This document shows, in pieces, positions 59,798 through 64,000 of a stretch of DNA of 64,000 bases. Each line of letters begins with the position of its first letter. Position 1 is the stretch's first letter. The position numbers and the translations under genes were made by a program. The notes beneath the pieces were generated by a model. The model did no database searches and was not told the origin of the DNA. It saw only the letters and a list, made by a program, of their open reading frames with translations. The stretch is from the NCBI RefSeq assembly GCF_910589235.1, contig NC_060961.1:4306001-4370000 (forward strand), given 5' to 3'. Source of the stretch: Vespa crabro (lineage: Eukaryota; Arthropoda; Insecta; Hymenoptera; Vespidae).

Positions 59798-62650
59798 GAA
59801 CGTACCATCTAATCACATTAAAGAGAGAATAAGGAAGACGTCTGACGAATTTAAATCGTTTCTAGCTATCGATTTAAATGCCTAAGCGAGAATGAAGAGA
59901 ATGTAAAGAACTATGACGCTCTCATATAGTATTACATTATTACACTTATATAGTACATTCTCACATTGTTACACATTCATATTTCAAATATCGATCCTCT
60001 TACATTATCTTTATGTTTCTTTTCTTATATTTTTTTTTTTTTTTTACTTTTTAATAGTTAGGTATATGAGTTATTTTTTTTTTTTTTTGAAAGAAACCCT
60101 TCCTATTGAAATTTGTTGGGAGTGTGAATGTAATCCTAAGGGTATCAATTTATCCTCTTTCATTTATCCCTTATTAATTTATTCGACCCTCTAGTAAATA
60201 TCGAACCTTCAGATTTCATTAAACGTCGTCTTAATGGCAGCGGTTTAATGCTTTAACAGTTTTTATATTTTCCTTTTTGTTTAATAGCCGAGGACGGCGT
60301 AGAAGGTGAAATATCCTGATAGGTGGTTCTTTGGGTAAAAAAAAAAAAAAAGGAAAAGGGAAAAGAAGGAGGAAAAGATCTCTCGCAGGGCCGTACGGTC
60401 GAATGAAACAATAGAGAACAATGTGGTGGTAAAGGAAACGAGGGAATGCACCGCTTTCCTTTCTTTTTGTTGAAACTACGAAATTCCTATCTATCGTCTT
60501 GTTTTCATTTGATACTCAACCCTCGAGCTAACCTAGAGAATGATGTTAAATAAGAAATGACGGAATAACGTACGCATGTATACGTAACTGTAAATTCGTT
60601 TATGTATATATGTATGTATATATGTATATATTTACTTATGTACGTATATATGTACGAGAATGCATATCATTTTTTTAGACGAGGTGAATATTTTCGAATA
60701 ACGTTGAGCATTTTTTTTTTTTTTCATGACTTTCTTTTTTTTTTTTTTTCTAGAATTTGTTATGAAGGTGGAAGGAAAAAAAAATAAAAAAAAAAAAAAA
60801 ATAAAGAGGAAAAATAAAGATAGATAAATGGATGGATGGAAAGATGAAGAAAGTGAGACGCAGGTGGCGAAGAGGCGAGAAAATGTTCTCTTTTCTTTCT
60901 ACGTTCCTAGAAAATTCGTATGCGCGTCTTTACTGGCGTAGGAAATGATCAAAGGAATTTTGTTCCATTTTTCCTTGTTTTTCTTCTTTGTTTTTTTTCT
61001 TCTCTCTCTCTTTCTTTTTTTTTTTTCTTGTTCATTCTCCGCTTCCTATATTTCGGCACAAAGGGATACCACGCGTGATACGGCTGCGATAGTAGAGAAA
61101 AAGCTAGAAAGGAAGAAAATATAAAATTGGATCTCTATAGATTGTTTGTTAAGGCGACGTCGGCCAAGATAAAAATAATAATAGAAAGTAAGGGTGGGGG
61201 GAATCGATTAAATCTTCCTACTATATTTCATTCGATATTTAATCGACCGTAGAATACCACGGCGTATATAACTCTACAGGGTGTTTCACATAAAGCATTA
61301 TAAATGTTTTAATCGGAATTATTAGAGAATTATTAGAGTTGATTTTAAATTACACTCGTTTTTTTTTTGTTTTTTTTTTTGTTTTTTGTTTGTTTTTTGT
61401 TTGTTTTTTTTTACATTAAACAATACATTTATGTAGTGATTCTTTAACGAGCAAGAAATCGTATAGAATTTCTCAATTAACAAAAAATAATTCACGCACA
61501 CTTTTAAATAGGACGAAGTATAAATTATTGCGTAATTCAATCATTTTGAATAAATCCGATATTTTGTAGAGAAAAAAGAAAATAATTTCTTTTTTTTTTT
61601 TTTTTGCAAAGAAATCAAATCCGCGGAGATATCAATAGATATGTTTAAAACGATTTAAATGAAAATATTTATATGGGTCACAGTGTATAATAACTATACG
61701 TACGTATGTACATACAAACTACATCGATAAAGTATACTTTATGTATATGTCACGGAAGCGGAGAGTCCGTCTAAAGAGGTAAATGGTTGGAGGTCAAAGA
61801 AAAGCACCGATGAGAACCTCGCATGTGTGAGCGAGATGATCGCCTGAAGTCTTCGTAAATACTGCTTGGGATGGTACGTTCGAGTTTACGGTAAAAAATA
61901 TATTGGCAAAAAGAGCTAATAAAAAGCGGTTTATAGAGTTACTCTATCTTTCCTTTTCTCATTCTCACAGATATACAATTCCTTTCTTTTTCTTTCTTTC
62001 GACATTCAACTCGCGTCTCTGTTTACGACTTTTCGTTGTTACACTTACCAGTTGAATATGTTATAGAAAACGTATCGTTTTCCCAGAGGATTTTTCCGTT
62101 TGAATTTTCAATTGTCATAACAACGTATGAAAATTTGTATAAAGAGAAGAAATAAAATATTGGAAGGATGAGGGAGAATGGAAAGGATGAAATAAAAAGA
62201 GTAATGAAAAGTCACGGATGACTTGGTGATAAGATGGGTAACCCGAATAGTATTGATCATTTTTTATCAACTACTCTTTGAAACAGGTTTTCTCGATGGT
62301 GACATCGAACAATTTGTTAGGAATGTACGAACGAACGGTGAAAATAGGATGAAATAGAAGGGGTAGGTAGAAGGAATGGAATAAGGTGACCAAATGGTGG
62401 AAGAATGTTCTAAAGAACAGTCAAGGACGAGGAATAAAAGATGTCCTTTATCTGTTTGCGAGTTACGAGCGACTGTTTGGTAAAGGCCATTCACGTCTGT
62501 AGCCGGTCACGTTACAGTCTTTGTGGCAGAAGTAACAGTTCGGGTTTTCTAGATCTATACGAAAGAGAAACGACCTAGGAGCAAAGGTACGTAAGACTTC
62601 AACATGGACGTATTCGTGAACGTTACTTTCTTTCCTTCTATTCTCCCCTC

Positions 62651-62682
<32 letters not shown>

Positions 62683-63067
62683 TTCATCTACAAGAAGAAA
62701 GATGACTCCTTTTCGTGTTTCTGCATTACGACTACCAGCGACTGTAATGTCTTTGACTGATTTGTCTATTAGATCTTACGGGCTATTCAATTCGTCTATC
62801 GATTCCATCGGATATTGTTCAAATTCATTCATTATATGTCTATTCTTTTGTTTAAAAGATAAAATTCGAGATCATAAGATAAGTATATATATATATATAT
62901 ATATAATATTATTTATTATATATCAATAGAAATGAGGTAATTATGATGCGGAAATATAGCAACATTAATAATAATCTTATCTCATAAAGTTTTGCGAAGT
63001 ACAGTATTTATACTACTGTTTACCATTCGGGATAGTAGAGGAATTGTATACTACAAAATAGACAAAA

Positions 63068-63104
<37 letters not shown>

Positions 63105-63288
63105 GGAAAGTGTTCTCGCAGCGTTGTTTTACCGCTAATTAGCGGCTGGAGGTCGGCACTGTACAACCACTGCATATTTCATGCACTTTACCGTCAAGCA
63201 GGAAGAGGAAAGTAATTCAACAAACATACGTCGATTGTAAGAAGATGGAGGAATGGAGAATAATTACATATGAGAAAAACAGATAGAT

Positions 63289-63338
<50 letters not shown>

Positions 63339-63571
63339 TAAGATTAAAATAGGTCCGGACTGGTTCGAAGCTTCGTCCTCGTCTAAACTCAGGAGGATAA
63401 CAGTCGGATTAGCGCGACAGGATGCAACGTTAATGCACTCGGTCGTCTGATTCCTCTCGTTCCTTATGCAATGACGCTCTTCGCTTGTTCTCTACAGTAA
63501 GTTAAACTCTCAGCAAGGAAAACAACTATACTCTTCGAATAGAGTAGAATAGAACATAGAGAGAGAGGAGA

Positions 63572-63652
<81 letters not shown>

Positions 63653-64000
63653 GAAGAGGAAGAGAGAAAATAGGAAAGGGAGGAAACTTACAACTTAAGT
63701 CGTTCTGCAAGCAGGTCAGTCCTTTTGGTTTTGGTACTCTTCGAAGTCGTCATTCTCTCGTAGACGAGAACAGGATTTCAGAAGACTCCGCGGTGTTATT
63801 CATCTTACATTAGTTTCTCCGCTAAGCTTTAACCTTCAACTCAGACGCCTTATTCTCTACACTTCGTTGCTTATCCGCCTTTCTCTAAGTCTTCTTCCTC
63901 CCTTTAACATTTCGTTTACGTCGTTTTCTTAATAAGCGCTGATTTCCCTAATAGTATCTCTTCGTAGATATAGAAATCTTAAAGAAACATAAAATCTAAT
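58000..64000. other. Probable intron or intergenic DNA to the window end, no supported exon
   Basis: It contains TA arrays with a duplicated TTCCTCTAAT pair (58120-58230), TA at 58781-58797 and 59669-59687, and CT arrays at 59759-59793. T or A runs occur at 60030-60045, 60712-60724 and 60787-60801. An inverted-repeat element lies at 61277-61685, and GA arrays at 63070-63100, 63296-63334 and 63570-63650. Unique CpG-bearing blocks lie at about 59280-59440, 61740-61880, 62470-62620 and 63110-63200. No exon with a domain is seen on either strand. Confidence 0.5.
61277..61685. mobile_element. Degenerate inverted-repeat element, TA-flanked
   Basis: The left end is CAGGGTGTTTCACATAAA and the reverse complement of the right end is CACTGTGACCCATATAAA. 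About two thirds of the bases agree, with TA on both sides (61275-61276, 61686-61687). The 409-bp interior includes a T/G tract (61360-61411) and a CCGCGGAGATATCAA word near the right end. It is non-coding and too diverged to classify confidently. Confidence 0.35.

Noticed and set aside
62463..62687. Minus-strand frame with a Cys-x2-Cys-like NCYFCHKDC segment
   Set aside because: Only one Cys pair is present, half the frame is a GA-repeat translation, and no further zinc-finger ligands follow.

Overview
The window looks like nuclear DNA of an insect, most likely an aculeate hymenopteran (bee, wasp or ant). That placement is inference. It rests on the AT-rich but CpG-containing background, the very dense microsatellites ((CT/GA)n, (TA)n, (GATA)n, GGA and ATT arrays), the many A/T homopolymers over 15 nt, and a compact multi-exon gene with canonical GT-AG introns. 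I see no bacterial operons, rRNA, tRNA or CRISPR.

The only gene I can reconstruct fully is a plus-strand class IA phosphoinositide 3-kinase regulatory subunit (p85/p60 family), with 13 coding exons between 11183 and 29881. All 12 introns are GT-AG, every splice phase joins, and the joined frame is 3906 nt including stop (1301 aa). The predicted order is: a long low-complexity N-terminus with a 27-residue polyglutamine run and a Cys-rich end (exon 1); a SAM domain (exons 2-3); a C1 zinc finger (exons 3-4); a RhoGAP-like BH domain (exons 5-8); then nSH2, the iSH2 coiled coil, cSH2 and a Gln-rich tail (exons 9-13). Vertebrate p85 has SH3-BH-SH2-iSH2-SH2 and Drosophila p60 has only SH2-iSH2-SH2. 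A SAM-C1 module where the SH3 would be is the most interesting biology here, and the BH arginine-finger position is Lys.

Layout: 1-7000 is repeat-rich sequence with no supported gene. 7000-11182 is CpG- and purine-rich and probably carries the promoter and 5' leader of the PI3K gene. 11183-29881 is the PI3K gene. From 29882 to about 32200 is probable 3' UTR and flank. 32200-42000 is AT-rich intergenic DNA. 42100-43938 is a CpG-dense block resembling a promoter and 5' leader. 43939-44137 is a first coding exon with a clear signal peptide, for a secreted or membrane protein I do not recognise. From 44138 to the end I find no continuation. That stretch is probably a very long first intron, with three TA-flanked inverted-repeat elements, some unique CpG/TAAT-rich blocks that could be enhancers, and many microsatellites.

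The PI3K subunit would bind p110 through iSH2 and recruit it to phosphotyrosine (for example insulin receptor/IRS) through its SH2 domains. SAM, C1 and BH could add oligomerisation, membrane and Rac/Rab-type GTPase contacts. The second gene shows no functional link to it.
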